DNA of 64,000 nt, from the NCBI GenBank assembly GCA_947069175.1, contig CAMTDV010000018.1, positions 42,420,869 to 42,484,868 on the forward strand. The letters are read 5' to 3'. This document shows, one piece after another, positions 1-9,345 of this stretch. This DNA comes from Scalesia atractyloides. Lineage: Eukaryota > Streptophyta > Magnoliopsida > Asterales > Asteraceae. Positions within the stretch are counted from its first letter, which is position 1; each line of letters opens with the position of its first letter. The position numbers were made by a program, and so were the translations under genes. The notes under the pieces were generated by a model, which saw nothing but the letters and a program-made list of their open reading frames with translations, was not told the DNA's origin and ran no database searches.

Positions 1-292
1 ATCGTTTCACTATGGGCAAAACTCTTTTACAAATAAGTCCAGCTTCCATTTCAAAGATTTTTAGTTTAATGACCCAGATCATCCTACCTCTTTCCCAATC
101 CCTGACTTGCATAATGAATTCATTGAAAGAGGGTATGAAGGTCAACTGACAGGTAAAACCATCTATAAACCTAAATTTCCTACTTAAATGAAATTCTTTT
201 TCCATACATTGTTGACATGTTTGTCTGCCAAGACAACTTCGTTTAATGAGATACCTTTAAACATGCAATAGTTGGGATATGCAATTTTGACT
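1..292 (+). pseudogene. Fragment of a copia accessory gene (element K)
   Basis: Plus-strand reading shows a degenerate coding stretch with several stops. It closely resembles the minus-strand accessory gene of element B around 11430-11600: both share a phenylalanine-rich segment (MKFFFHTL-like), a Thr-Cys-rich segment and then GYAIL. The similarity ends near 288, after which element E begins on the other strand. No LTR or target duplication is visible, so this is a truncated copy whose remainder lies left of the window. The exact junction (about 285-300) is an estimate. Confidence 0.6.
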
Positions 293-1632
293 ATTTTTGT
301 AGTCTTGATCAGTATTCAATCTTCAACACCTTCCGAAGAAGTTCTTGTACGGTTTACGTTGTCGATCTTGTTTCGGAATAGGCGTTTGGTCAGTAGGAGG
401 TGCCCACTTCATAAACTGAAATCGTCTGATCCTTGCCTCTCTACCCCTTTCGTGTATCTTTTCAAGACGTTTTTCCTCTTTTAAGAACTCTTCTCTTTCC
501 AACTCTCTCCATCTCGATTCCCACATATGACCTGAATTAATACCATGTGCATAGAAAACATTAATCACACCTTGGTATTGCTTTGCTTGGCCTTCTTCAC
601 ATTTGTCAAAACATATTTTGTTGAAGAACAAGCACTTCACATCTTCTTTCTAGCAGTTGACTAACCACATCGGGTCTAGTATACGAAAAGTTCTCCACAA
701 ACCCGAAATCCTTTGTTTCTCTATGCATCCAGGATCCTTTTCTTTTGTAATATCCCAATTCTCATTGGCACGTAAAACAATCACTGCTTCACTAGTTTCT
801 GGATCCGTTTGCCACCATAAGAAATAAGGATCAAAATCATGTTCGATAGGCTTTAGTGGCATATTCTTCATTGCTCTTGGTTGTTTCATCACCAACGTAA
901 TATCCTTCCCCCGTCTTTTCGTTAATTTTGATTCTTCGTTTAGGAATGAATGACTTCCACAACTCGAAACCTCTTGACGCTTCAAACTTTATAACCCTCC
1001 AGAGCCTTTGTTCATTGAACTTCATCTGCAGACTGATATTTCTTGTTTGCACTAATTCTTCAACATCCCAGAATGGTAATGTCTTTATGTCTATCAAATA
1101 TCTGAAATACTTCACCCCAAATTCTCTTTTGATAGCATGTACGTCAAGTTCTCTTATCTACCCCCAACTCAGAATATCTCACAGAGATTTAACTTTGTCT
1201 CGTGTTGAGAACGCTAGTAGTCATTTGAATTTTCTTTCCTTTGGCATCTCTTTGAACCACGACTTCTTAGCTTTGGCAATCTGTTCTTTCGTGTAACGTT
1301 TCGTAATATTTCCTTCTATCACCACTTCGTCGATCTTCTGTTCAACAAATTCACATCAATCTGACTCATAAGTTCTTCAATCGTCGGAAATTTGTCAGTG
1401 TTGATGTTAGAATACTTTTCCATTTCATCATCATCATAATCTTCATAGATAACACGGTCATAATCATCCGCTTCTGCCACACGTTTGTCGACATATTCTT
1501 TTGGTTCAAACGTCTTTATGTTCACTAATTCTTCTTCAAAATACAATTTGAACGAATTAGCATCAACCTCAAACATTCTGGCCAATTCTTCTTTGGTGTA
1601 GTTATGCACATACTCCCCTTCTTCTATATTAG
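293..1632 (-). pseudogene. E accessory gene, C-terminal part
   Basis: Minus-strand open segments at 1319-1609, 837-1115, 650-985 and 323-640 align in order with the C-terminal third of the accessory gene in C (21545-22892). Shared landmarks are HNY(T/S)KE(E/D)L, FEP(K/N)(E/D)Y, the run MPL(K/M)PIE(H/Q)DF with WWQ(T/I)DP, LWRT(F/K)RILDP, and the terminal KNFFGR. Function is unknown; it is basic and charged with no membrane segment that I can see. Frameshifts separate the segments. It continues from 38777 across the G1 insertion and ends at a TGA near 323. Confidence 0.7.
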
Positions 1633-1807
1633 TGTAACACCTCTAAAATTTTGTTGAATAAAAATCCGACACGTGTCCTGAAACTTTTGGTTGCCACGTA
1701 TAGCCAAGAGGGAGTAAAAGACGATGTCATGTTATTTTAAATAACCTTTGAACAAGCATCTGAAAAGTCAGAGGGCCAAAGTGGTAAATTCCAAAATATC
1801 ATCTTTT

Positions 1808-1992
1808 GGAAGTTCCTTACGGACCGGAACCATCAATGGTTACGGACCGTAAGACAATCAAAATATGGGTTTCAGTAAGGCGGTTACGGACCCCAAGCCT
1901 TTATGGTTACGGTGCGTAACCAATTCAATCAGTGGGCCCCAGAGGTCCTTACGGACCGCAAGGCTTTACCCTTACGGTCCGTAAGGGACTGC
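1808..1992. promoter_or_regulatory. Palindrome cluster in G1 U3 (TTACGGACCGTAA type)
   Basis: Several copies of CTTACGGACCG or GGTTACGG(A/T)CCGTAA lie within about 190 bp, some perfect 13-bp palindromes. The cluster sits 150-330 bp upstream of the TATA box and recurs in the 3' LTR at about 36190-36365. A related GCTTACGGTCCGTAAGC is upstream of the TATA box in the unrelated-position J LTR (about 47300). A cis-regulatory role is inferred. Confidence 0.55.
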
Positions 1993-2137
1993 CAGTGGCA
2001 GATTCTTGGCAGCCTGCTGCCCTGCCACCTCTCCCGCAAATACCACCCTTTCCCTTGCTGGTTCCACGATCAAAAACACTTGTTCTCATCTAAGATCATC
2101 CCCCAACACTTGTCTTGATCCTGTGCATCCTCCATGC

Positions 2138-2145
2138 TATAAATA
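2138..2145 (+). promoter_or_regulatory. G1 5' LTR TATA box
   Basis: TATAAATA sits in the context GCTATAAATAGCAAC and is conserved in the 3' LTR at 36518-36525. A CT-rich stretch (TTCTCTTCTTCTCTC) follows about 35 bp downstream, typical of a plant transcription start region. This is the likely RNA polymerase II core promoter for the G1 transcript. Confidence 0.7.
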
Positions 2146-4716
2146 GCAACCTTGGGTGAGCTCCAAACTTGCTCATCCTTCTCTTCTTCTCTCTATTGCT
2201 TACTTGGAGGTTCCTAAACTTATTAGGGACTTCCTCGGAGTCTCTTAGTCATCTTTGGTTCAGTAGTAAGTGGTCCAACACTCTCCTTACAGTCTTATTA
2301 AGTTTTAAGCCAATGTCAAAGTGTTGACGTAGAAACGCCTTGACTTTGTGCTAAGACCATTATGGTCCTGCCAATGTTCGCAACGACCATGGCCACGTGA
2401 TCGTAATAAGGTAGGTGTTAATCTCTCAAGAGGGCACCTCTTGATTACCACGTTTGCTTGGTCAGTTGACGGGTCAAAGTTAAGATTAATAGAAGTCAAA
2501 CGAGTCAGTTATGAAATAAAATCATAACTAGCAATGTAGGTGTTATAAAATCTGTTTTGACACCCTAATAACTTGGTAATAATTATAAGAACATGTGAGA
2601 ACATGTTCAGCTCGTCAATTCTAGGTCTAAGGTCGGTTCGCAACCGAAAGTCGTAAAGGTTGACTTTTGCTTTGACTTTCAGTTCTGACCCGATTTAGCA
2701 ACATTAACTTTTGTCCCTAAGTTGCATTATGACCATGTTATAATATACTATAACCCTCTGGAGTTATAGGACATGGTCATGTATTAATCAGAGTTGATAC
2801 GCAAGTTTCAGCTAAATATGCCAAACTTAGTTAAAAGGCCCTTCTTGTATAAAAATAAGGTTTCAAAGATAAAGGAGCATACATATGACTTGTAAACTAA
2901 TATGATAAATTATTCAACTTATTTTGATATCTTAAATATGATCATAAACTGAGATTTGTTAAAAGATTGCAAATCATGCTTTTAAAGGACTAAAATGCCC
3001 TTTCGGCACCTAAAATGGTTTAAACATGATTTTGACATCAAAACTCAATACCTACTGATGTAATATCATTATTAGGATTATTTGGGATATTCATTCAGGT
3101 TGCAAACTGAGTTTAAGCTATGGTTTGCATATTACGTCCTTAAATGACGATATTGCCCTTTCAGCACATTAAAAGGATTTTAAACATTTAAATGAACCAA
3201 CACCTTATACTTACTTATATAATATATATTAATATATTTTGGTCATACAAACCTGGTCACAACAACAGTTTTGTTTAAAAACCATTTAAATCATCATTTA
3301 ACGACTTAATCGCCGTTTTGAGCGCATAGTATGGTTTAAAACCATATTAGAGCATTAGGGCTTGATACCTACTGACCTCAAACCATATTTTCAACTTATT
3401 AACAGTAGGTACATGTCCCAAACTCAGATTCCCAAATAAATTGTCAATTATATGTGAAATGACCAAAATGCCTTTCTCGGGACAAAGTTTGGTCTTAATC
3501 TATAAACCACATATATAATTGATGTCCTACTGATATAAACAAGTATTTTTACAGAATGATTACGATAATAACGTCAGTGTACTCATAAGCTCGTTTATTA
3601 TATTTAAAACTGACGAAATTTCCCTTTTAAGGCATAGTTTGATTTTAAAACCGTAACGGGCCAACATATTGATAAATAACTGATATCATAACATATTTAA
3701 ACATAATGGCATATGGAACTTGTATGGGACTCACCCAGTTACCCGGTTTTGCTTATATGCGTACGGTTAAGCCTACGTGACTAGTTTACGCAATTTAACA
3801 GAAATATCGAAATATTCTCAAAATCCAGAATGTAAAATGGTAACCCATATTATACAAGTCTTAGTACTTGTCGGGTCCAAAATACATTCTTTTCCGGTCA
3901 TCGCTTAATCTAGCGTTTCGTACCGTATTCATTATTTTAAGTTAGTCGGTCTAAGTCAATGACTAAATAAAGATCTGCTAACTAACTAATCGGTTAATAA
4001 TACCATCCATTCTAGACTAGAGACTTCCGGTAGATTTTCGCCAAGCTAGTTTAATTGATTACGACTGTGCTTTGCTTATTTTCTTATTATTAAAGATTTT
4101 TCAAGCCAGGTAAATACTTTAACTTATTTTCCCTTATACGGACTTGAGATACGGTATACTAATACCGCGTGGTTGGATATGGGATCAAAGACCAATGAGT
4201 CGGGAATTCAAATAATCCATTTAATTCGTATTGCTTAATATTAAACATTTGGGGGTTAAAACGACCGTGTCCTGGATATCCACGGCTCGTCTAATTGCAA
4301 ATGGCCACGATCTAAGCACGGGGTGTAGGCATACACCCGTCAGATGCTAAATTAAATTATAACCCTGTTACGATCTGAGTTTGGATTGATTGTATTGTTT
4401 TAACAAATTTGGTACCAGAATGATAAATCATAAAGGATTTTGCAGCGGAAGAACAGTTAAAACTTTATTACACAATCAATGAGAGAATAGTTTTCATCAT
4501 AACATGTTTTTCATTACCAAAAGATTAAAATGATTACAAGATAACTTACATGTATGAATCACTAAACTCGCCCTTAGACCGAGCTTACACAGAAAAGATT
4601 GTACAATAAAGTGAAAGAGTGAAAAGCTACATAGAGCAGTACATGCACTGTCTATTTATAGTACTTATCCTAACCACTGTTCGTTAAAGGTGACATCATC
4701 TTTGTCAATGACATCT

Positions 4717-5209
4717 TGTTGGTGCATATGTCTGTTGCCTTCGTCATTACACGAGAACGAGTCTGGATTAAACGAGAGTTTCTGAAGACCGACCAAGACA
4801 AAGTAGATATCCAAGAGAGAGTCTATTGGTGCAATACGTTTGTATATTAGTCTTGTATCGAGTCTGTATAGAGTAGATCTGAATAGGCTAGTGGTATGTA
4901 GTATTTTTGTAAGTAGTACTCAAGTTCGCCCATAAGTTACTTGTGTAGTCAAGTTCGGGAGAACTTATATCCTCTTCCAGCGGGCTTGCACTACTATAAA
5001 TACCTAGCTTGCCTAATTCATTTGTAACTTTGTCAAATAAGAGGCGAAGCTCTGTCAGATCTGGATCTCGAATGTATTAAACTTTATATAAAAGAAAATA
5101 ACATTTAAATGAGTAATTCTTGTTATTTGGTTAACTTGTCATTAGTTTCCGCCTAATCGGACAATAGATAACAAATTTAGGTTCCCGTGCTAATCGTGGA
5201 CGTTCTACA
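4717..5209 (+). repeat. A 5' LTR
   Basis: 493-bp LTR followed directly by the primer-binding site. It is nearly identical to the 3' copy (8426-8944), except that where the 3' LTR has two palindromes 24 bp apart this copy has a single hybrid palindrome at 4951-4966. That indicates one deletion between the repeated AAGTTCGG arms. Confidence 0.93.
4922..5002 (+). promoter_or_regulatory. A LTR promoter: palindrome plus TATA box
   Basis: AAGTTCGCCC (4922) and AAGTTCGGGAGAACTT (4951-4966) lie just upstream of TATAAATA (4995-5002). In the 3' LTR the palindromes are at 8661-8676 and 8685-8700 and the TATA box at 8729-8736. Palindromes immediately upstream of the LTR TATA box are a reported trait of Sirevirus LTRs in maize; here the motif is AAGTTCGNNCGAACTT. 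Confidence 0.65.
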
Positions 5210-5211
5210 AG

Positions 5212-5223
5212 TGGTATCAGAGC
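5212..5223 (+). other. A primer-binding site (tRNA-Met initiator)
   Basis: TGGTATCAGAGC follows the 5' LTR after two bases. It is the complement of the 3' end of plant initiator methionine tRNA, used to prime minus-strand DNA synthesis. It fixes A on the plus strand. Confidence 0.92.
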
Positions 5224-5445
5224 CTGGATACCTGCATTTGTTGAAATCAAGACAAGAATCTCTCTATTTCATCTCCATTCTTCTATTTTTCTTAACTTTG
5301 GAACAAAAACGAAGTATTCACGGTCAAATTTTGTCCAATTTTGAATATGTCATGTAAAACATACTAATAACAAACCCTTGAGAGTTTGGACATCAAATTC
5401 AAAAGTTTTGACATGAAAAAGTTGCAAAAACCATGTTTTTGGGAC

Positions 5446-5830
5446 AAGTCATGGCCGAACTTAACATCAAGTTCGACCGAACTTGATAGGATTTTCAAGG
5501 TTTTTGTAAGAAGTTAGCTCGAACTTGAAGGATATTTCAATAATTTTAGTTAAGTTCGACCGAACTTGATCGAATATCATTGAATTTTGTTCACAAGTTT
5601 GCCTGAACTTGACGAATTCATTGAAATTTTACCTAAGTTCGACCGAACTTAAAGTGTTAGTCATGAAATCTTACAAGTCCGCTCGAAGTGTGTTTGTTCT
5701 CAAAAGTAATACCAAGTTCGACCGAACTTGAGTATAAGTGATAAATTTCTAAAAATTGGTATCTAAGTTCGACCGAACTTGTTGAAACTTGATTTCAAAA
5801 TCTGTTTTGACACAAAGTTCGACCGAACTT
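5446..5830 (+). repeat. A leader palindrome array
   Basis: Ten units of AAGTTCGNNCGAACTT start at 5446, 5469, 5511, 5552, 5595, 5635, 5675, 5714, 5765 and 5815. Six are the perfect form AAGTTCGACCGAACTT (5469, 5552, 5635, 5714, 5765, 5815). In the first part perfect and degenerate units alternate. Gaps are 23, 42, 41, 43, 40, 40, 39, 51 and 50 bp. The array lies between primer site and gag, in the transcribed leader. As RNA each unit could form a six-pair stem with a four-base loop. Confidence 0.85.
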
Positions 5831-5884
5831 GCTTGTTGCTAATCAATTGTCAAGTGTTTTTGATCGTATTCTTAGATTATCAAA

Positions 5885-6763
5885 ATGGAAGATTTCCATA
5901 ACGCGTTTGCAGCTGGAGTAGCACAAGCCTCAACGTCAAATTCGATTGTGGTTAACCAGATGAACCTCGATAATGAAATGGGTACTACTCAGAAACCACC
6001 GAAGTTGATGAGTATGGACGAGTTCGAGGGATGGAAAGAAAAGTTTGTTAATTGGATTCAAGCGAATCAATTCAACAGCTGGGTTGCGATTGAAGATGGT
6101 TATACATGGCCCAAAGATGAACGTGATCAAGATCTTCCACTGAACAAGTTTTCATTGATTGACAAAGAGAAATATGTTACTGAAAAGAAGATGATCAGCT
6201 TGATACAACAATCTGTCAAAAAAGATACCTTGATAGTATTACCAGAATAGGATACTTCTCAAGAATTATGGAATTGTCTTTGCGAAAAATTAAAAGGAAA
6301 TGATGAAATGATCAGGAGCAAAAAGGCTTTGATTAAGAAAGAGTTTGAGATCTTCACAATGATCAAAGGAGAGACAATGAAGCAAATGATTGATAGATAT
6401 TGTCATCTCATGGTCCAGATGTGAAGACATGATATCAAGAGAACTAACGAAGAGCAAATTGAGAAGTTGGCTGATGCACTTCCAGAAGGAGAATGGACAA
6501 CATATCTGATGATTCTAAAGAATAGTCCATCTTGGAGACATTTTAAGTTGTCATCTTTCATTGACAAACTTGAAGGTCATGAAATGGAATTGATTAAGAT
6601 TGCAAAATCCAAAAACACTAATGTTGTTCAGGATGTCGGAGTTTACTACAAAGGTGGTGTTTCAGATACTCCAATTCAAAGTCCAAAAATCCAACCGGCA
6701 TTTAGTGCAAACATGAATACATCATATCAGTCATCACAAAATCAGTATTCTCTAAGGAAATGA
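5885..6763 (+). pseudogene. gag: A gag, N-terminal part (copia UBN2-type)
   Basis: One frame runs from ATG 5885 to TGA at 6761, broken by TAG at 6248-6250 and TGA at 6422-6424. It matches the gag of C and D: PPKLMSMDEFEGWKEKF near residue 40, then the LVQQSV-like and LADALPEGEW segments. This is the capsid-like domain of copia gag that builds the cytoplasmic particle. The zinc knuckle, cysteine cluster and everything downstream are missing; coding stops where noncoding sequence has been joined. The TGA aligns with an arginine codon in D, consistent with CGA to TGA decay. Confidence 0.85.
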
Positions 6764-7735
6764 TAGTACATCATTAGAAAAATAAAAAACATATGAAAAA
6801 GTTGAAAATTCAAAACATTGAAAAATTCAAAAAGTACAAAAACATCAAAAAAGACAGAAAGAATTTGGTTGTCAAAAAGGAAATGATAGTACATCAATGG
6901 ACTATCACAGTATGCTAAAGAATTGTAAAGTTTAAAAGTGATAAACAAGTCTTACTGTGGATGTGTCAATAGACTTTACACGTTCAGTAGATTGTTTCCG
7001 GGATATAACTAAATTTACAACTGCTTAATTTTGTGGATTAACACATCTTGAATATATGGACTTAGTACTCCGAAATTTCGATTGAAGGGTTGCCTGATTC
7101 TGATACGAGGTCTTTATAGATGATTGATATATGGGGTATTATACAAGTTCTTCTGATTTTGCGGAAGCAATAGCCTAGAACTTTTATAATGCTTTTTGCT
7201 AAAACCCCAAATAGCATGCAAACCTGAAAAAATCGAAGATCTAATCATTTGCAATGCTGAAAAGATTCCTTAATTGGAACACTCCTGAAAGACGAGCTTT
7301 CATCTCTTTGTCTATACGATAGTACTAACCTGAGCTCTCAAGGTCTCGCACAACCTAAATACAGATATCAATTACACTATACTCACCTGTAAGATGAAAT
7401 CTAGGGAATCTGGATTCGGGAGTATATTTAAGAGGTGGGAACCATAGTTAAGTCAAGTTTCATAATTCTTACCTAACATATCTTGGAACAATTGAGAAAC
7501 GTGATGAAGTTTAAGTGGACAAACAAAATCGACAATCTAGGTAAACTAGTTTAAAACTTAAAGTCATCGAAAAGGTCAACGGTACTTGTGATATGTCTCA
7601 AATAACTGATATGATCCTTAGACGCAAATTCACAAAAATATGTCTGTAAATATGTTTGTACATAGTTTACTTTACTTGTTAAAATTTCTATAAAATTTTT
7701 TCCTTACTTTTTAAATAAAAAAAGATTTTCAACGA
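6764..7735 (+). other. A conserved noncoding block (post-pol in relatives)
   Basis: No ORF of note. From about 6895 on, this is the counterpart, on the opposite strand, of 26580-27470 in C and of 44120-44590 plus 56474-56950 in D. Shared landmarks include TTTTGCGGAAGCAATAG, GAGCTCTCAAGGTCTC, a GGGAGTATAT motif and GTGGGAACC. The start holds AT-rich filler with a repeated AAGGAAATGATAGTACATCA (about 6753 and 6879), probably a scar of the deletion that removed pol. Confidence 0.65.
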
Positions 7736-8425
7736 GCCACCAATGTTGGAGAACGGATCATCGAAGTCAGGTAAGTAAAAGTTCATTAATTTGAAACTTT
7801 AAAATTGATAAAAACATCAGTTGTTCACAACGGGTTTAGACAAGGTCATTAACTTGGACTTGGTAAACAGAATTAGTTAATCAAGGTCATTAACTTGGAC
7901 TTGATCAACTAAGAGGATTTCATTTCAATAATTGGAAGTTGAAGGTTTTTAAATGTTAAATGTTTCAAGGTCATTAATTTGAACTTGAAATAACTGAAAA
8001 ATGAAAATTTGAAGTACAAGTTTTGTACATGTGGTATGTAATTCATGTGATACAAAATTTCAAAGTTAGAATCTGAAATGTTTATTTGAATTCCAAAGTA
8101 CTTTGAAACAGGAAGTAAAGTTTTAGGGGGAGCAGGATGAAACTTAATTGAAGATAAAGCTCAAAGCTAAGGGGAGCATAGCTCACAACAAGGGGGAACT
8201 TGGAGATTAAAGTTTTATCAAGTTAAATTGAAGAAAAGAAAATATTTGAAGATCATAAAGGTTAATGCTTATTCAAGGATAAAGATAAAGACTCAGGAAC
8301 TTATTTGAAGTCTGATGATTACGAGGCATTCAAAGAAGTCTATGACACTTGAAGATTTACGAGGATGATCATTGTCAAAGACGTCTATGAAAGAAGATGA
8401 CTGCGACAACATCCAAGGGGGAGTC
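7736..8425 (+). other. A 3' noncoding region: spaced repeats and polypurine tracts
   Basis: It opens with a conserved GTTGGAGAACGG site. Copies of AAGGTCATTAACTTGGACTT lie at about 7842 and 7883, and a weaker one near 7967, so spacing is about 41 bp and a double step. Purine tracts follow at 8121-8136, 8169-8176, 8188-8198 and finally 8415-8425 next to the 3' LTR. Several tracts before the LTR are a recognised Sirevirus trait; the last one should prime plus-strand DNA. Confidence 0.7.
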
Positions 8426-8944
8426 TGTTGGTGCATATGTCTGTTGCTTTCATCATTACACGAGAACGAGTCTTGATTAAACGAGAGTTTCTGAAGACCG
8501 AACAAGACAAAGTAGATATCCAAGAGGGAATCTATTGGTGCATATCGTTTGTATATTAGTCTTTGTATCGAGTCTGTATAGAATAGAGCTGAATAGGCTA
8601 GTGGTATGGAGTATTTATGTAAGTAGTAGTCAAGTTCGCCCATAAGTTGCTTGTGTAGTCAAGTTCGGCCGAACTTGCTAAGGCAAGTTCGGGTGAACTT
8701 ATACCCTCTTCCAGCGGGCTTGCACTACTATAAATACCTGGCTTGCCCAATTCATTTGTAACTTTGTCAAATAAGAGGCGAAGCTCTGTCGGATCTGGAT
8801 CTCGAATGTATTGAACTTTATATCAATGAAAATAACATTTAAATGAGTAATTCTTGTTATTTGGTTAACTTGTCATTAGTTTCCACCTAATCGGACAGTA
8901 GATAACAAATTTAGGTTCCCGTGCTAATCGTGGACGTTTCTACA
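8426..8944 (+). repeat. A 3' LTR
   Basis: 519-bp LTR, TGTTGG...TTCTACA, preceded by AAGGGGGAGTC. It keeps two palindromes (8661-8676, 8685-8700) upstream of TATAAATA at 8729-8736. Antisense reading frames inside it are shadows. Confidence 0.93.
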
Positions 8945-9309
8945 CATCTAACAAATAATAACAAACTCTAACCGCTGCCTAACCTAAACAGTGTTTGCAA
9001 AGCACTGATGGCCCTAACCACTGATCAGCACAAACCCTGAAAAAGTATTGGCAGATGTTCTTCAAAGGATGATCAGACCTTTGACTTCCTGCCGACCTTT
9101 GACTTTTGAGCAGACCTTTGTGCCAGGTTTGGTGAATCAGCAGACTTTACTACTGCAGAGCTTTGGTATAGGACAGTTGTTAGAACTAACAGTGGTTTGG
9201 TATCCGGTCTCTGGAAGGGGTGAATCTAAACTCTATTTATTCTGGCTCATATAGAGCAGACCTGTTTGGCTTTCTATCATCTATTCTTTTGTAGGGTTCA
9301 AACCCAACA

Positions 9310-9324
9310 CTCTCCCCCTAGAAC
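9310..9324 (-). other. B polypurine tract
   Basis: CTCTCCCCCTAGAAC directly inside the B 3' LTR is a purine tract on the minus strand. A second one (CTTCTCCCCCTTTTT) lies at 9963-9977 inside the accessory-gene region. The pair resembles the multiple tracts seen in A and D. Confidence 0.75.
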
Positions 9325-9345
9325 AGATGATGCCAAAACTCTTCT

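Larger units (their letters stand above)
4717..8944 (+). mobile_element. A, short non-autonomous Sirevirus-like element
   Basis: Both LTRs start TGTTGGTGCATATG and end TTCTACA; the duplication CATCT is perfect (4712-4716, 8945-8949). Order: LTR, primer site, palindrome array, partial gag, conserved noncoding block, 40-bp-spaced repeats, several polypurine tracts, LTR. The whole of pol and the accessory gene present in C are missing. The intact duplication, very similar LTRs and position inside B's LTR make it the youngest insertion in this stack. Confidence 0.92.
4366..9309 (-). repeat. B 3' LTR, interrupted by A
   Basis: B sequence is 4366-4716 and 8950-9309, about 711 bp, matching the 717-bp copy at 13290-14006. 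The TATA box (reverse complement TATTTATA) is at 4653-4660. Upstream in B's direction, at 9075-9120, are three direct copies of a GACCTTTG motif at 18-19 bp spacing. A inserted at CATCT. Confidence 0.88.

Noticed and set aside
928..1296. 122-residue plus-strand ORF
   Set aside because: Antisense shadow of the E accessory gene, whose minus-strand frame aligns with C.
1633..4365. tRNA or other small RNA genes in the long noncoding stretch
   Set aside because: The stretch is repeated in the G1 3' LTR and shows no cloverleaf or internal promoter boxes that I could recognise.
5446..5830. CRISPR-like array: 16-bp palindromic repeats with about 25-bp spacers
   Set aside because: Repeats are degenerate, spacers are related between copies, there are no cas genes, and the setting is a plant retrotransposon leader.
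5446..5830. Palindromes as heat-shock elements
   Set aside because: The TTC and GAA halves are four bases apart (TTCGNNCGAA), not the two of the HSE consensus.
8293..8643. 116-residue minus-strand ORF
   Set aside because: Antisense to the A 3' LTR and its upstream purine tracts; not conserved as a frame in the 5' LTR.
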